A stretch of 34,897 nt of DNA from Bacteroidaceae bacterium (GCA_017961145.1 JAGCXU010000100.1:1-34897); one strand, 5' to 3'; shown: positions 1 to 8,094, numbered from the stretch's first letter. The notes: generated by a model from the letters alone, not told the origin. Program-made: numbers and translations.

Positions 1-105
1 CGAACAGAGACGACCGAGAACCTGGTCTGTAGCGTCAACTACAACCCACTCCTTCTTGACGGTGTTCTTGTTCATCGAGATGGTCTTGTAACTCAAAGTA
101 TCCAT
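1..105 (-). CDS. rplM: 50S ribosomal protein L13, N-terminal 35 residues (cut by window edge)
   Basis: Reading the minus strand from the ATG at 105 gives 35 codons that run off the window at base 1. The peptide starts MDTLSYKTIS and continues through KEWVVVDATDQVLGRLCS. This is the characteristic Bacteroidetes N-terminus of ribosomal protein L13, an early-assembling large-subunit protein; the VVDA and GRL motifs are family hallmarks. The start is the only ATG consistent with the family and lies about 140 nt downstream of a predicted promoter. rplM is normally followed by rpsI (S9), which would lie outside the window. The identification is firm despite the short length. Confidence 0.9.
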   Translation of the reverse strand, partial: MDTLSYKTISMNKNTVKKEWVVVDATDQVLGRLCS

Positions 106-154
106 TCTTTGTCTTACTTTTGTTTTTGTTTCTACCTAGTTTATTTCTCTTTTG

Positions 155-213
155 TCGAGCGATTCACGAACCGTCCGTTCAGGCCAATGATGCGGACTAT
201 TCACACGCTTCGA
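155..213 (-). promoter_or_regulatory. Structured 5' leader of rplM (candidate ribosomal-protein leader)
   Basis: The transcribed minus strand between the predicted start and the rplM ATG can fold into one long interrupted stem. The outer arms are 206-213 with 155-161 (UCGAAGCG with CGCUCGA, one bulged A). The middle arms are 200-204 with 166-170 (GUGAA with UUCGU). The inner arms are 193-197 with 173-177 (GUCCG with CGGAC). The three helices are collinear with small internal loops. An autoregulatory role by L13 is an inference from position only. Confidence 0.4.
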
Positions 214-251
214 GAGGGCCCTTTAGGGGTCCTTTGATAATAATCGGCGTG

Positions 252-281
252 CAAAGGTACAACTTTTTCCCTATTCTGCAA
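252..281 (-). promoter_or_regulatory. Bacteroidetes-type promoter of rplM
   Basis: On the minus strand a -33 TTG (279-281) is separated by 19 bp from a -7 box TACCTTTG (252-259). This matches the Bacteroidetes housekeeping sigma-factor consensus. The predicted start near 246 leaves a leader of about 140 nt before the rplM ATG, much longer than at the other promoters in this window. Confidence 0.75.
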
Positions 282-313
282 GCGTTAGCAAGACTTTTTT
301 CTTGATTAAACGC

Positions 314-1294
314 TTATTTTTGTGTTTTATGGGATTTCAAGACGTTTCTAACGAAACGCATTATCGGCCAAACGGCAGGAAGCAGGAGAACTTTGTCGAG
401 AAGAATGTGACGATTGTCTGCGACGTTCATTTCCTGTTGCACAAGCAAAGCCTTTGTCTTGAGAGATGGATTGCCACTTCGGAAAGCGTGCATCAGGAGT
501 TTGTGGATGCGGGCTTGGAGGAATCGGTCGAGCTGCTCGTCGTATATGTCGAAAGTCTGAGCCAAATCGAAGGAAAGTCGAGTGGTGTTTGCCCAGAAAT
601 GGAACTGCTTCTCTTCGTTGTCGGGATTGGAAATGGTGCCGACGCTACATGAATAAGCGAGTGTTGGTGTGTCGAGATAGGCGACTTTGCCCATTCTGGC
701 GAGGAAGAAAGCGATTTGAACGTCCTCGCATTGGTAGGCATCGGGGTTGAAGAACTGTGGATAATCCTCCATGGCCTGGCGTATCCAGTCGTTTCTGTAA
801 AGGGCTGTGCAGAGATGGATGGCTGGCCTTTCGATGGGCATCAGGATGCTTGCCAAAGTTACTTCTCTGCTTTCTCCTCCTGGCGAAGACTGTTCTCCTG
901 TCCTTTCATCGTACCTGAGCCAGTCGGTATGGACTATTCCGACGTTCTCGTCTTGCTCCAGTATGAGCGATTCCCGCTCGAGTTTCCCGTTGTCTATCCA
1001 AAAGTCGTCGCCTGCACAATCTGCGATGTATTTCCCTCGACAAGCGCGAAGGCAGTCGAAATAGTTCCTGACGAAGCCTCCGTTGACGGGTTTCGAGAGG
1101 ATGCGAATCGTGTCTGGGTGCTGCTTTTGGTACTTTTCGCATACGGAAAGTGTGCCATCTGTGGAGCCGTCTTCCCCGATGACAATCTCGATGGGCAAGT
1201 GGCATTCTTGCGACAGGATACTGTCGAGTGTCCGTCCAATCGTGTCCTGCTGATTGTAGGTACATACGATGACGGATATTAGTTCATAGTCCAT
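314..1294 (-). CDS. Family 2 glycosyltransferase (GT-A fold)
   Basis: This 326-residue inverting sugar transferase probably extends a surface polysaccharide, O-antigen or protein glycan. The N-terminus SVIVCTYNQ (about 7-15) is the usual first strand of GT2 enzymes. GEDGSTDGT (about 40-48) is the nucleotide-binding loop. The motif AGDDFW around residues 94-99 (D96, D97) fits the metal-binding DxD position. No signal peptide or strong membrane helix is visible, so it should act on the cytoplasmic face. It diverges from a polysaccharide flippase gene. The ATG and the first four residues (MDYE) are encoded by a tandem word repeat in the intergenic region. Donor and acceptor sugars cannot be predicted. 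Confidence 0.85.
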   Translation of the reverse strand: MDYELISVIVCTYNQQDTIGRTLDSILSQECHLPIEIVIGEDGSTDGTLSVCEKYQKQHPDTIRILSKPVNGGFVRNYFDCLRACRGKYIADCAGDDFWIDNGKLERESLILEQDENVGIVHTDWLRYDERTGEQSSPGGESREVTLASILMPIERPAIHLCTALYRNDWIRQAMEDYPQFFNPDAYQCEDVQIAFFLARMGKVAYLDTPTLAYSCSVGTISNPDNEEKQFHFWANTTRLSFDLAQTFDIYDEQLDRFLQARIHKLLMHAFRSGNPSLKTKALLVQQEMNVADNRHILLDKVLLLPAVWPIMRFVRNVLKSHKTQK

Positions 1295-1420
1295 AGTTCA
1301 TAGTCCATAGTTCAAAGTTCATGCAAAGGTAGTACTTTTATTCAAAATACATGCTTCTTTGTTCATAATAATACAAAAAAAGAAAAACTATGAACTGTGG
1401 ACTATGAACTATGAACTATT
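1279..1420. repeat. Word repeat of ATGAACTATGGACT type in the divergent promoter region
   Basis: Imperfect tandem copies of TAGTTCATAGTCCA lie at about 1280-1320, and the inverted form (ACTATGAACTATGAACT and relatives) lies at about 1389-1420. About 70 bp of AT-rich sequence separates the two blocks. The left block supplies the start codon of the glycosyltransferase gene. The right block abuts the -7 box of the flippase promoter. The two blocks can pair as an inverted repeat. Confidence 0.75.
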
Positions 1421-1425
1421 TTTCT

Positions 1426-1433
1426 TACCTTTG
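1426..1433 (+). promoter_or_regulatory. -7 box of the flippase promoter
   Basis: TACCTTTG followed by CAG matches the Bacteroidetes -7 element. No convincing -33 TTG is present at 19-21 bp, because the word repeat occupies that position. Its location shows that an upstream in-frame ATG at 1411 cannot be the start and supports the ATG at 1456, with a leader of only about 17 nt. Confidence 0.6.
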
Positions 1434-1455
1434 CAGCCCGAATGTTATAAAAGCG

Positions 1456-2970
1456 ATGGACGAACTGAAAAATCTTCATAACCCTGAGACGAGCGACACC
1501 TCGTACGACCATGTGTTGAAGTACACGGGCATTTTCGGTGGCGTGCAAGGCTTGAAGATGTTTGTCAGCGCGGCTCGTGTGAAGCTCACGTCGGAACTTC
1601 TCGGAGGTTGGGGAATGGGCTTGATTACGGCTTACAATGCTGTCTTCGAGTTCCTCAACAAAGCCAGCAACATGGGTATTCCCCTGAATGCCACGCGAAG
1701 AACGAGCGAGTTGTTCGAGAAAGGCTCTGAGCAGGAGATTGCACATCAAGTGATGGTCATCCGGACTTGGGTGCTTTGGTCGGCTATCCTTTCTGTGCTG
1801 ATTTGCCTTTTCTTCTCGCCCATCATCAGTTATTTCTATTTCGATCACGACTGGACTCGCTGGCCCGCAGTAATGCTTACCTCGCTGGTGGCCGTGAGCA
1901 ATATCATTGCGGAAGGCGAATGCGCCATCCTGAAGGGCCTCAGACAAGTGCGGAAAGTGGCAGTCATCGAGACAATTCTGGCGCTCGGAACCTTGCTTTG
2001 CACGATTCCTCTCTACTATTTGCTGGGCATTCGAGGCGTTATCGTGGGCCTGATTGCTTGCGGATTCATGTCGGCAATCGTGCATTTCTTCTTCTCGCTT
2101 CCTTTGGTGTCGTACAAGGTGAAACCGCTTTCGTACAAGACTTTCCTGGAGGGTTTGCCTCTCGTCAAGGTCGGCATTCCATACGTCTTGGCGGGTGTGG
2201 CGAATGCAGGCTTGCAGATGGTCATTCCGGCCATCATTCTTGCCCACCACACAATGAAGGAACTGGGCCATTATAACGCGGGCTGGGCTCTGATGTTCGG
2301 CTATGCAGGACTGGTTTTCCTTGCTTTGGAGTCCGACTATTTCCCTCGTCTCTCGTCTGTGAGTCACGACAGGTTGCGAATGAACAACACCATCAATCAG
2401 CAGATTGACGTTTGTACGCTCATCCTGACGCCTTTGCTCATCCTGCTCGTCGTGTTCATGCCTTATGTTTTGCGGCTGCTTTTCGAGGGGGAGTTCATGG
2501 TTGTGACGGGTATGGCCACTTTGGCTGTCTTCTATCCTTTCCTGCGTTGTCTGGCTTTGCCGATGGGGTATAGCGTGCTGGCAAAGGGCCACACCATCGC
2601 TTACCTTGTGCTTGAGGTCTGCTATGATGTCTTTTTCGGCTTGCTTATCTGGTGGTGCTACAACTCGTTTGGCCTTATTGGAGCGGGCATAGCGCTAAGT
2701 GCGGGAGCCCTTTACGACGTGATAGTCTATTTCCTTTACTGTCATTTCCGCTACGGATTTGTGTTCCGCAAGAGCACATTCCTCTTTTGTGTCGGACAAC
2801 TTGCCTGCGTGCTTATTGCCGTCGAGTATTGCTATCTCGTCTCTCCTTCCGTGGAGGAGAAATACATAGCTGGTGGTATCGCCTTCTTCGCATCGCTTGC
2901 TTTGAGTGTCTATCAATTGTTCCATCGATCGAGTTGCGCAAAGTATTTGCTCCGCAAGTTCAAGAGGTAA
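1456..2970 (+). CDS. Polysaccharide flippase-like membrane protein (Wzx / MATE-fold, MVF superfamily)
   Basis: This is a 504-residue polytopic membrane protein with about 12-14 hydrophobic segments and a short charged N-terminus. Its early segment (GVQGLKMFVSAARVKL, then LLGGWGMGLITAY) resembles Bacteroidetes lipopolysaccharide/O-antigen export proteins, which flip lipid-linked oligosaccharides across the inner membrane. The size is normal for the family. An in-frame ATG at 1411 would add 15 residues but lies upstream of the predicted -7 box, so the ATG at 1456 is preferred. The divergent neighbour is a family 2 glycosyltransferase, consistent with a shared role in surface glycan assembly. 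The exact substrate is unknown. A drug/antiport role is possible but less likely. Confidence 0.75.
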   Translation: MDELKNLHNPETSDTSYDHVLKYTGIFGGVQGLKMFVSAARVKLTSELLGGWGMGLITAYNAVFEFLNKASNMGIPLNATRRTSELFEKGSEQEIAHQVMVIRTWVLWSAILSVLICLFFSPIISYFYFDHDWTRWPAVMLTSLVAVSNIIAEGECAILKGLRQVRKVAVIETILALGTLLCTIPLYYLLGIRGVIVGLIACGFMSAIVHFFFSLPLVSYKVKPLSYKTFLEGLPLVKVGIPYVLAGVANAGLQMVIPAIILAHHTMKELGHYNAGWALMFGYAGLVFLALESDYFPRLSSVSHDRLRMNNTINQQIDVCTLILTPLLILLVVFMPYVLRLLFEGEFMVVTGMATLAVFYPFLRCLALPMGYSVLAKGHTIAYLVLEVCYDVFFGLLIWWCYNSFGLIGAGIALSAGALYDVIVYFLYCHFRYGFVFRKSTFLFCVGQLACVLIAVEYCYLVSPSVEEKYIAGGIAFFASLALSVYQLFHRSSCAKYLLRKFKR

Positions 2971-2974
2971 TTCC

Positions 2975-3122
2975 AACGTCGTACAGTTAAATCGCCAACG
3001 TCACACGTGACGATTGCCAACGACTAACGTGACGATCGCAATCGTCACACTATACAATCGCCAACGTCACACTATACAATCGCAATCGTGGCACTATATG
3101 ATTGCAATCGTGGCACGTTAAG
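2975..3122. repeat. 22-bp degenerate tandem repeat array, copy 1 (about 6.7 units)
   Basis: Seven consecutive units begin at 2975, 2997, 3019, 3041, 3063, 3085 and 3107, with an exact 22-bp step. Typical units begin AACGTCACACTATACAATCG or ATCGTGGCACTATATGATTG. There are no spacers between units. Palindromic words recur inside the array, such as GATTGCAATC and CGTCACACGTGACG. The array starts 5 bp after the flippase stop codon and ends about 49 bp before the -33 element of the GH92 promoter. It has the same repeat family as the arrays near 12947, 18027, 21795, 28075 and 34446. Confidence 0.85.
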
Positions 3123-3170
3123 TTTTGATCGTTCCTTGGGGTCGTGTGAAAAGAAAAATGCCTTTTCCCT

Positions 3171-3200
3171 TTGTACTTCTTCCTTTTTTGCGTATCTTTG
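3171..3200 (+). promoter_or_regulatory. Promoter of the GH92 gene
   Basis: A -33 TTG (3171-3173) is followed after 19 bp by the -7 box TATCTTTG (3193-3200). The predicted start is near 3206, which leaves a leader of about 26 nt before the ATG at 3232. Confidence 0.75.
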
Positions 3201-3231
3201 CACAGAAACAAACACAGATAATTCTATTTTT

Positions 3232-5553
3232 ATGAAACGAAACTTGCTTCTAGCATCGCTTCTGGCATGCGCTTTAGGCTCGATGGCACAGGCCTCGAAG
3301 TCGCTCATTCAGTATGTAGAACCTCGAATCGGCACGGCTCATTGCCGCGCTTTCCACTTTGCTCCCGGCTCTATGCCTTTCGGAATGGCAAAACCAGGCC
3401 CGTCAACCAACGGTTCTCTCGGTAATGCCGACGGTTGGCAGGCAACGGGTTACGACTATCGCGACACTTCCATCGAGGGATTTGTCTGCACCCACGAGTT
3501 TCAGGTGGGAGGCATCACGGTCGCTCCCTCTACAGGCATCTTGCTCACGACTCCAGGCAATCCTGACGGCACGGGACCTCGCGGCTATCGTTCCGGCTAT
3601 TCTCACGACAACGAATATGCTACTGCCGGCTACTATCAGGTTAAGCTCGACGAGTACGACATCAATGCGGAAGTGACGGCGACACAGCGCGTGGCTTACC
3701 TCCGATTTACCTATCCCGAGACACAAATGGCGCATCTCATCTTCGATATCGGTCATCAGCAAGGCGAGAGCGGCAAGGTGAAGGACTCGGAAGTCTGGGT
3801 GAACGAGGACGGAACGGTGGAGGGATACGTCATCACGCGACCCGAATACATCAAGAAGTACCAGCCGAATGCCGACCAACGCATCTATTTCTCGGCCGTC
3901 GTGGATAAGAAACCCATCTTCTGCGGCACGTTTAATGGCGACGAGATTTACGACGATCGCACTTATGCTCATGGCGTCGGAGCAGGAGCTTTCCTGAACT
4001 TCCACACCAAAGAAGGTGAGCAGATTACCGTCAAGGTTGGCATCAGCTACACTTCCGTCCAGAATGCCCGCATCAACCTTCGTGCCGAAGCGACTGGCGT
4101 CAGCTTCGACCAGGCAAAGGCAGGCTCGCAACAGGCATGGGAAGAGGCTTTGAGCCAAATCCAAGTGGAAGGCAAAAACGAGCAGGACCTCAAGAAGTTC
4201 TACTCGGGGCTCTACCATGCTCTGCTCGGAAGAGGCGTGATGAGCGACGTGAACGGCGCGTATCCCAAGCACGATGGCACTATCGGGCAGGTTCCCATGG
4301 AAGGTGGAAAGCCCAAATTCCAAATGTTCAACACGGACGCGATGTGGGGCGGACAATGGAATTTGACTCAGCTCTGGGCCCTCGCTTACCCTGAACATCT
4401 GTCGGAATTCGTTTCCTCGACGCTTCAGGAATACAAGGATTGCGGCTGGCTTGCCGACGGTCTGGCCAACTCGAAATACGTTTCCGGAGTGGGCACGAAC
4501 CAGTTGCCTCTCATGATCGACGCGGCCTATCAATGCGGCATTCGCGACTTCGACCTTGAGCTCGCTTATGAAGCCTGTCTGAAGAACGAGATGGATGGCC
4601 ACAACAGACCTTCTGGAGCAGGCAAGGACGATACCGCCGACTTCGTGGAACTCGGTTATGCTCCGCACAAAAACCTGGGCGAAAGGGGCGAAGACTTCTA
4701 CTTCTCCGGCTCACATACCCTTGAATATTCCTTTTCGGCTTACGCTACGGCTATGCTCGCGAAGAGCCTCGGCAAGACGGAACATCTGGATAAGTTGATG
4801 TGGATGGCTCGCGGATGGGAGCGCATCTTCGACGAGAAGACCGGATACATGCATCCACGTCTAAAAAATGGCGATTTCATCGAGAATTTCGACCCCATGC
4901 AAGTGTGGCGAGGCTTCCAGGAAGGTAATGCCGTTCAGTACACTTTCTATGTTCCTCACATGCCCGAAGAACTCATTAAGAAAGTGGGAAAAGACGAGTT
5001 TAACAAGCGTTTGAACGACATCTTCACGGCCTCTCAGCCCCAAATCTTTTCGGGTGGCAAGGAGATTGACGCTTTCGCAGGCCTGCGGACCTATTATAAT
5101 CAGGGCAACCAACCCTGTCTGCACATCTCTTGGCTCTTCAATCATAGCGGTCGTCCAGACTTGTCCCAGAAGTGGGTTCGCGCCATTTGCGACGAGTTCT
5201 ACGGCGTGGACGGCATTCACGGCTACGGTTACGGTCAGGACGAAGACCAGGGACAGTTGGGAGCATGGTACGTGATGGCAGGCATTGGACTGTTTGCCGT
5301 CGACGGACTCACCTCGCCAGAACCTTCGTTCTCTATCGGCAGCCCCATCTTCGACAAAGTGACCATCAAACTTAACCCGCAGTATTTCAAGGGCAAAGAG
5401 TTCGTCATCACGGCCAAGAACAACTCGAAGCAGAACGTCTATGTAAAGCCCTCGAAACGCATTAATGGCAGTTCAAGCAAAGCTGGCAGCATCAAGTTCT
5501 CGGACGTCGTCAAGGGTGGTACGATGGAGCTCACAATGGCAAAGAAGCCCTAA
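3232..5553 (+). CDS. Secreted glycoside hydrolase family 92 (alpha-mannosidase family)
   Basis: This 773-residue protein has a signal peptide (MKRNLLLASLLACALGSMAQA) and starts at 3232, after the promoter; an open upstream extension would precede it. GH92 enzymes are calcium-dependent exo-acting alpha-mannosidases of the periplasm or outer surface, used on host N-glycans or yeast mannan. Family features include YVEPRIGT (28-35), the block EGNAVQYTFYVPH (564-576), YYNQGNQPCLHISWLFNH (621-638), the acidic DEDQGQ block (670-675) before LGAWYVMAGIGLF, and SIGSPIFDKVTI (701-712). Two spots differ from common members: CTHEFQVGG (86-94) replaces the usual HTH-LSG type motif, and the acidic block is not the common NDDxGQ. 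Family membership is clear, but specificity may be atypical. It stands alone as a single plus-strand gene with no SusC/D pair. Confidence 0.88.
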   Translation: MKRNLLLASLLACALGSMAQASKSLIQYVEPRIGTAHCRAFHFAPGSMPFGMAKPGPSTNGSLGNADGWQATGYDYRDTSIEGFVCTHEFQVGGITVAPSTGILLTTPGNPDGTGPRGYRSGYSHDNEYATAGYYQVKLDEYDINAEVTATQRVAYLRFTYPETQMAHLIFDIGHQQGESGKVKDSEVWVNEDGTVEGYVITRPEYIKKYQPNADQRIYFSAVVDKKPIFCGTFNGDEIYDDRTYAHGVGAGAFLNFHTKEGEQITVKVGISYTSVQNARINLRAEATGVSFDQAKAGSQQAWEEALSQIQVEGKNEQDLKKFYSGLYHALLGRGVMSDVNGAYPKHDGTIGQVPMEGGKPKFQMFNTDAMWGGQWNLTQLWALAYPEHLSEFVSSTLQEYKDCGWLADGLANSKYVSGVGTNQLPLMIDAAYQCGIRDFDLELAYEACLKNEMDGHNRPSGAGKDDTADFVELGYAPHKNLGERGEDFYFSGSHTLEYSFSAYATAMLAKSLGKTEHLDKLMWMARGWERIFDEKTGYMHPRLKNGDFIENFDPMQVWRGFQEGNAVQYTFYVPHMPEELIKKVGKDEFNKRLNDIFTASQPQIFSGGKEIDAFAGLRTYYNQGNQPCLHISWLFNHSGRPDLSQKWVRAICDEFYGVDGIHGYGYGQDEDQGQLGAWYVMAGIGLFAVDGLTSPEPSFSIGSPIFDKVTIKLNPQYFKGKEFVITAKNNSKQNVYVKPSKRINGSSSKAGSIKFSDVVKGGTMELTMAKKP

Positions 5554-5605
5554 CACCTCAAAGCCCGCTCAAAAGAAGTAAAAAGAAATGGGGGGTGTTC
5601 CTATT

Positions 5606-5655
5606 CTGAAGTGAACTACAGAAGTTGGACAAAATACTTCTGGGGTTCACTTCAG
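5606..5655. terminator. Long hairpin between convergent genes (bidirectional terminator or mini-element)
   Basis: Bases 5606-5625 pair with 5636-5655. The stem has 20 positions with one mismatch and one G-T pair, around a 10-base loop (TGGACAAAAT). It lies 52 bp after the GH92 stop and 17 bp before the end of the convergent phosphodiesterase gene, so a bidirectional stop is plausible. There is no strong T-tract on either side. The arms begin TGAAC and end TTCA, reminiscent of insertion-sequence ends, so a small relic element is an alternative. Confidence 0.5.
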
Positions 5656-5672
5656 TTGTTAGCCACCTTCAT

Positions 5673-6566
5673 TCAGTCATGAAGGTTCCTCGAACGTAGG
5701 TAATCAAGGAGGAATTGTGGGCGGTCGGTCTGAATGATTCTTGCACCCAATACGTCTATCAGATATCCGTAGCCATTATTGAAATCCTGCAGGGAGGCAT
5801 CGTCGTCGTGTCCACCAGCCATTGTGTCCCAAAGGGTGTTGTACCAAATGAGGGAACGTCCCTGCATTGTCTCTTTCAGCTTCTTGGGCAAAGGATTGGT
5901 GTCTTTCTCGTACAGGAGTTCAAAAGCTACGGGATGCATGTCACTGATAAACGTATCTATTTGCTGCTCGGCATTCTCTTTGTCAAGGTTCACGATGGGC
6001 ATGTAGATGACATCCTTCAGGTAGTCGCCATAGAGTTCCTTTACTTTTTCTGCAGACGAGTTACCCTTCATTATTATCTGCTTGGTAGTTCCCGTTTTCT
6101 TCATCAATTCATAAACTTGTTCGAAGTATCGGTCTGCCTTGTCCAAGTTGAGCATCACCTTTCCTTTGGCATGCAGTAATGCTTCTTCGAGTGTGGGAAC
6201 ATTATGAATGGTACGGATAGCGCACCCGTTTCTGAGTTTCAGAGTCTTGATGTAGGCCAACGTGGTGTCTGCTATGGCTCCTTTGCCCGTGGTCGTCCTG
6301 TTTAGTGTGGGGTCGTGCATGAGAATGAGTTGTCCGTCTTTTGTGCGCTGAACATCCAGCTCTACAATATCAACTCCCATCTTGACGGCATTGTCAATGG
6401 CCTCGAGAGAATTTTCGGGAAAGTTGCGCCAGTCACCTCGATGCGCGGCGACAATAACAGAACTGTAATTACGGCTCATCAGTTTCTCTCTGATAAGGGA
6501 AACTCTATCTTGTGCAATTGCACTAAGAGTGATTAACGTGAGCAGAGGTAATAGGAATCTCTTCAT
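5673..6566 (-). CDS. Secreted glycerophosphodiester phosphodiesterase family protein
   Basis: This 297-residue protein has an N-terminal signal peptide (MKRFLLPLLTLITLSAIAQD). GDPD enzymes hydrolyse glycerophosphodiesters to glycerol-3-phosphate and an alcohol on a TIM barrel, using a metal ion. The key motifs are present: HRGDW (42-46), PENS (50-53), VELDVQRTKDG (68-78, with E69 and D71) and MHDPTLNRTT (83-92, with H84). It is the last gene of the efflux operon, about 50 bp after the outer-membrane factor. The only functional link to the pump that suggests itself is envelope maintenance, and that is an inference. The substrate is not predictable; relatives also act on other phosphodiesters. 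Confidence 0.85.
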   Translation of the reverse strand: MKRFLLPLLTLITLSAIAQDRVSLIREKLMSRNYSSVIVAAHRGDWRNFPENSLEAIDNAVKMGVDIVELDVQRTKDGQLILMHDPTLNRTTTGKGAIADTTLAYIKTLKLRNGCAIRTIHNVPTLEEALLHAKGKVMLNLDKADRYFEQVYELMKKTGTTKQIIMKGNSSAEKVKELYGDYLKDVIYMPIVNLDKENAEQQIDTFISDMHPVAFELLYEKDTNPLPKKLKETMQGRSLIWYNTLWDTMAGGHDDDASLQDFNNGYGYLIDVLGARIIQTDRPQFLLDYLRSRNLHD

Positions 6567-6616
6567 GGCTTCTCTCGATTAGCTATATGTTGTGCCGATT
6601 AAGTTTGCTTTTGATT

Positions 6617-7996
6617 CTACTCTGCTCCGCCGCCCAGTGCCTGATAGAGGTTGATGGTGGCGGTAATGGCATCCATGCGGTTGCTGATCTGGCTCATCTG
6701 AGCAGAGAGCAGGGAGTTCTGTGCAGTGATGACATTTAGGTAGTTCGTGCCGGTGTTCTGATAGAGTTTTTGCGTGGCATCGAGTGCCTTGGAAAGGGAT
6801 TCCACCTGTTTGTCTATGAGTCCCTGCATTTCACGGGCCACATAGATGTCGTCCATTGCCAGATTCACCTCGTTGCCTGCCTTGATGACGGCCTGCTGGA
6901 AGTCGTTTGTGGCAATCTCCATCTCAGCTTGCGAGACCTTGTACTTGGCGCGGATTCTTCCATTGTCGAAGAGCGGTTGGGCAAGGCTGGCAACGGCAGC
7001 TCCGATGAACACGCCAGGATTGACAACGGCACCAAGACTGTTGGTGAACTGACCACTGGCAGAGATGTTGAGCTGGGGGAAGAAATTGCTGTAGGCTATG
7101 TTCTTGTCGTAGAAAGCTGCTGCCAGTTTGTACTCTGCATCACGTACATCCGGACGGCGGTCCAGGATTGTGATGGGCAAGCCTGTAGAGCAAACGGCAG
7201 GCGTTTGGAAGGAGGCCAGCGAGTTTCTGTCGATGTGGGTTTGCGTTTCACCGAGGAGTGTCGCGAGGGCATTCTCGAAGGCATATATGCTGTTATCGAT
7301 GGAAACGACAGACGTTTGGATGCTGTAGTAGGTGGCTTCGATGCTGGCGACGGCTGCCAGGTTGCTCTGACCTGCATTCATCAACTGCTTTTGCATTTGC
7401 AGGTACTTGCCCCAGTTCTCTTCCGTCTGCTTCGTCAAGAGCCGTTGCTCGTCGAGCATCGAGAGGTTGTAGTACATCGAGGCGATGCTTGCAACGATTT
7501 GAGCCTGAATGGCTTGCTTGGCGTTGCGGAGCTGTTCGCGTGTCACCTCAGCCTTCTTCTTGTTGTTGCGAAGCGAACCGATGCTGCCTATTTGCCAACT
7601 CATCTGAACTGGCAAGGAGTAGGTCTTGCTGGCGGTATAGTCATTGCGGTCGTAGGGGTCCCATGCCTTGCTGACAGTTCCGCTTGGATTGAAGTAAAGG
7701 CTTGGGATGTAGGCCAGTTTGGCACACTTCAGTGCATAGTCGGCTTCCTGAATGCGAAGCTCGGCATTCTTCATGTCGCTGTTCTGAAGACCTTTTTCGA
7801 TGAGTGCCTGCAGCTTCGGGTCGGTAAAGATGTCGCGCCACTTCAAGTCGCCCAGACTGTTGTCGCCAGCCGTCTGCATGTCGCCATAAATGCCGTCGGT
7901 AATGATGTCGGCAGGACGCTCGTAGTTCTTGTATAGGGAGCAACCGCTCATTAAAAATGAGATAATGAGAAAATGAAATAATGATATGCGTTTCAT
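6617..7996 (-). CDS. Outer-membrane efflux lipoprotein (NodT / OprM-type factor of the RND system)
   Basis: This 459-residue protein starts at the ATG at 7996; an in-frame TTG two codons upstream is less likely. A lipoprotein signal (MKRISLFHFLIISFLMSGC) places the lipidated Cys at residue 19. The following SLYKNYERP is typical of the NodT/CusC/OprM group. Two repeated alpha-helical coiled-coil regions with strongly alternating Gln, Ala and Leu content correspond to the duplicated TolC fold. The trimer forms the outer-membrane exit duct for the RND pump encoded directly upstream. Part of the signal peptide (FLIISFLMS) is encoded by an AATGAGA-like word repeat. The cargo is unknown; drugs, bile salts or lipids are possible. 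Confidence 0.88.
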   Translation of the reverse strand: MKRISLFHFLIISFLMSGCSLYKNYERPADIITDGIYGDMQTAGDNSLGDLKWRDIFTDPKLQALIEKGLQNSDMKNAELRIQEADYALKCAKLAYIPSLYFNPSGTVSKAWDPYDRNDYTASKTYSLPVQMSWQIGSIGSLRNNKKKAEVTREQLRNAKQAIQAQIVASIASMYYNLSMLDEQRLLTKQTEENWGKYLQMQKQLMNAGQSNLAAVASIEATYYSIQTSVVSIDNSIYAFENALATLLGETQTHIDRNSLASFQTPAVCSTGLPITILDRRPDVRDAEYKLAAAFYDKNIAYSNFFPQLNISASGQFTNSLGAVVNPGVFIGAAVASLAQPLFDNGRIRAKYKVSQAEMEIATNDFQQAVIKAGNEVNLAMDDIYVAREMQGLIDKQVESLSKALDATQKLYQNTGTNYLNVITAQNSLLSAQMSQISNRMDAITATINLYQALGGGAE

Positions 7997-8094
7997 AATC
8001 AATCTTTAATCCTTAATGTTTAATCTTTAATCCAGACGTTAGGCGTTTGCTCCTTTCATTCTTTCATTTTTCATTCTTTCATTCTCCTTTAGGA
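7949..8094. repeat. Low-complexity word repeats across the RND / outer-membrane factor junction
   Basis: Three neighbouring blocks of short word repeats occur here. They are an AATGAGATAATGAG-like run at about 7949-7986 (inside the OMF signal peptide), a TTTAATCTTTAATCC-like run at about 8000-8035 (between genes), and a CTTTCATTCTTTCATT-like run at about 8051-8094 (inside the last codons of the RND pump, giving the tail NERMKNERMK). The repeats span the 36-bp gap and enter both coding regions. Confidence 0.7.

Noticed and set aside
1402..2592. Long open frame antisense to the flippase gene
   Set aside because: The encoded sequence is His/Gln/Arg-rich and low-complexity, with no motif; it is a shadow of the plus-strand gene.
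2975..3122. CRISPR array or plasmid iterons
   Set aside because: Repeats are contiguous and degenerate with no constant repeat/variable spacer structure and no cas genes. Iteron length fits, but six scattered copies and no replication initiator gene argue against an origin.
3403..4668. Long open frame antisense to the GH92 gene
   Set aside because: No recognisable domain; the sense strand encodes a well conserved hydrolase over the same bases.
5606..5655. Intact insertion sequence
   Set aside because: Only 50 bp, with no transposase and no direct flanking duplication.
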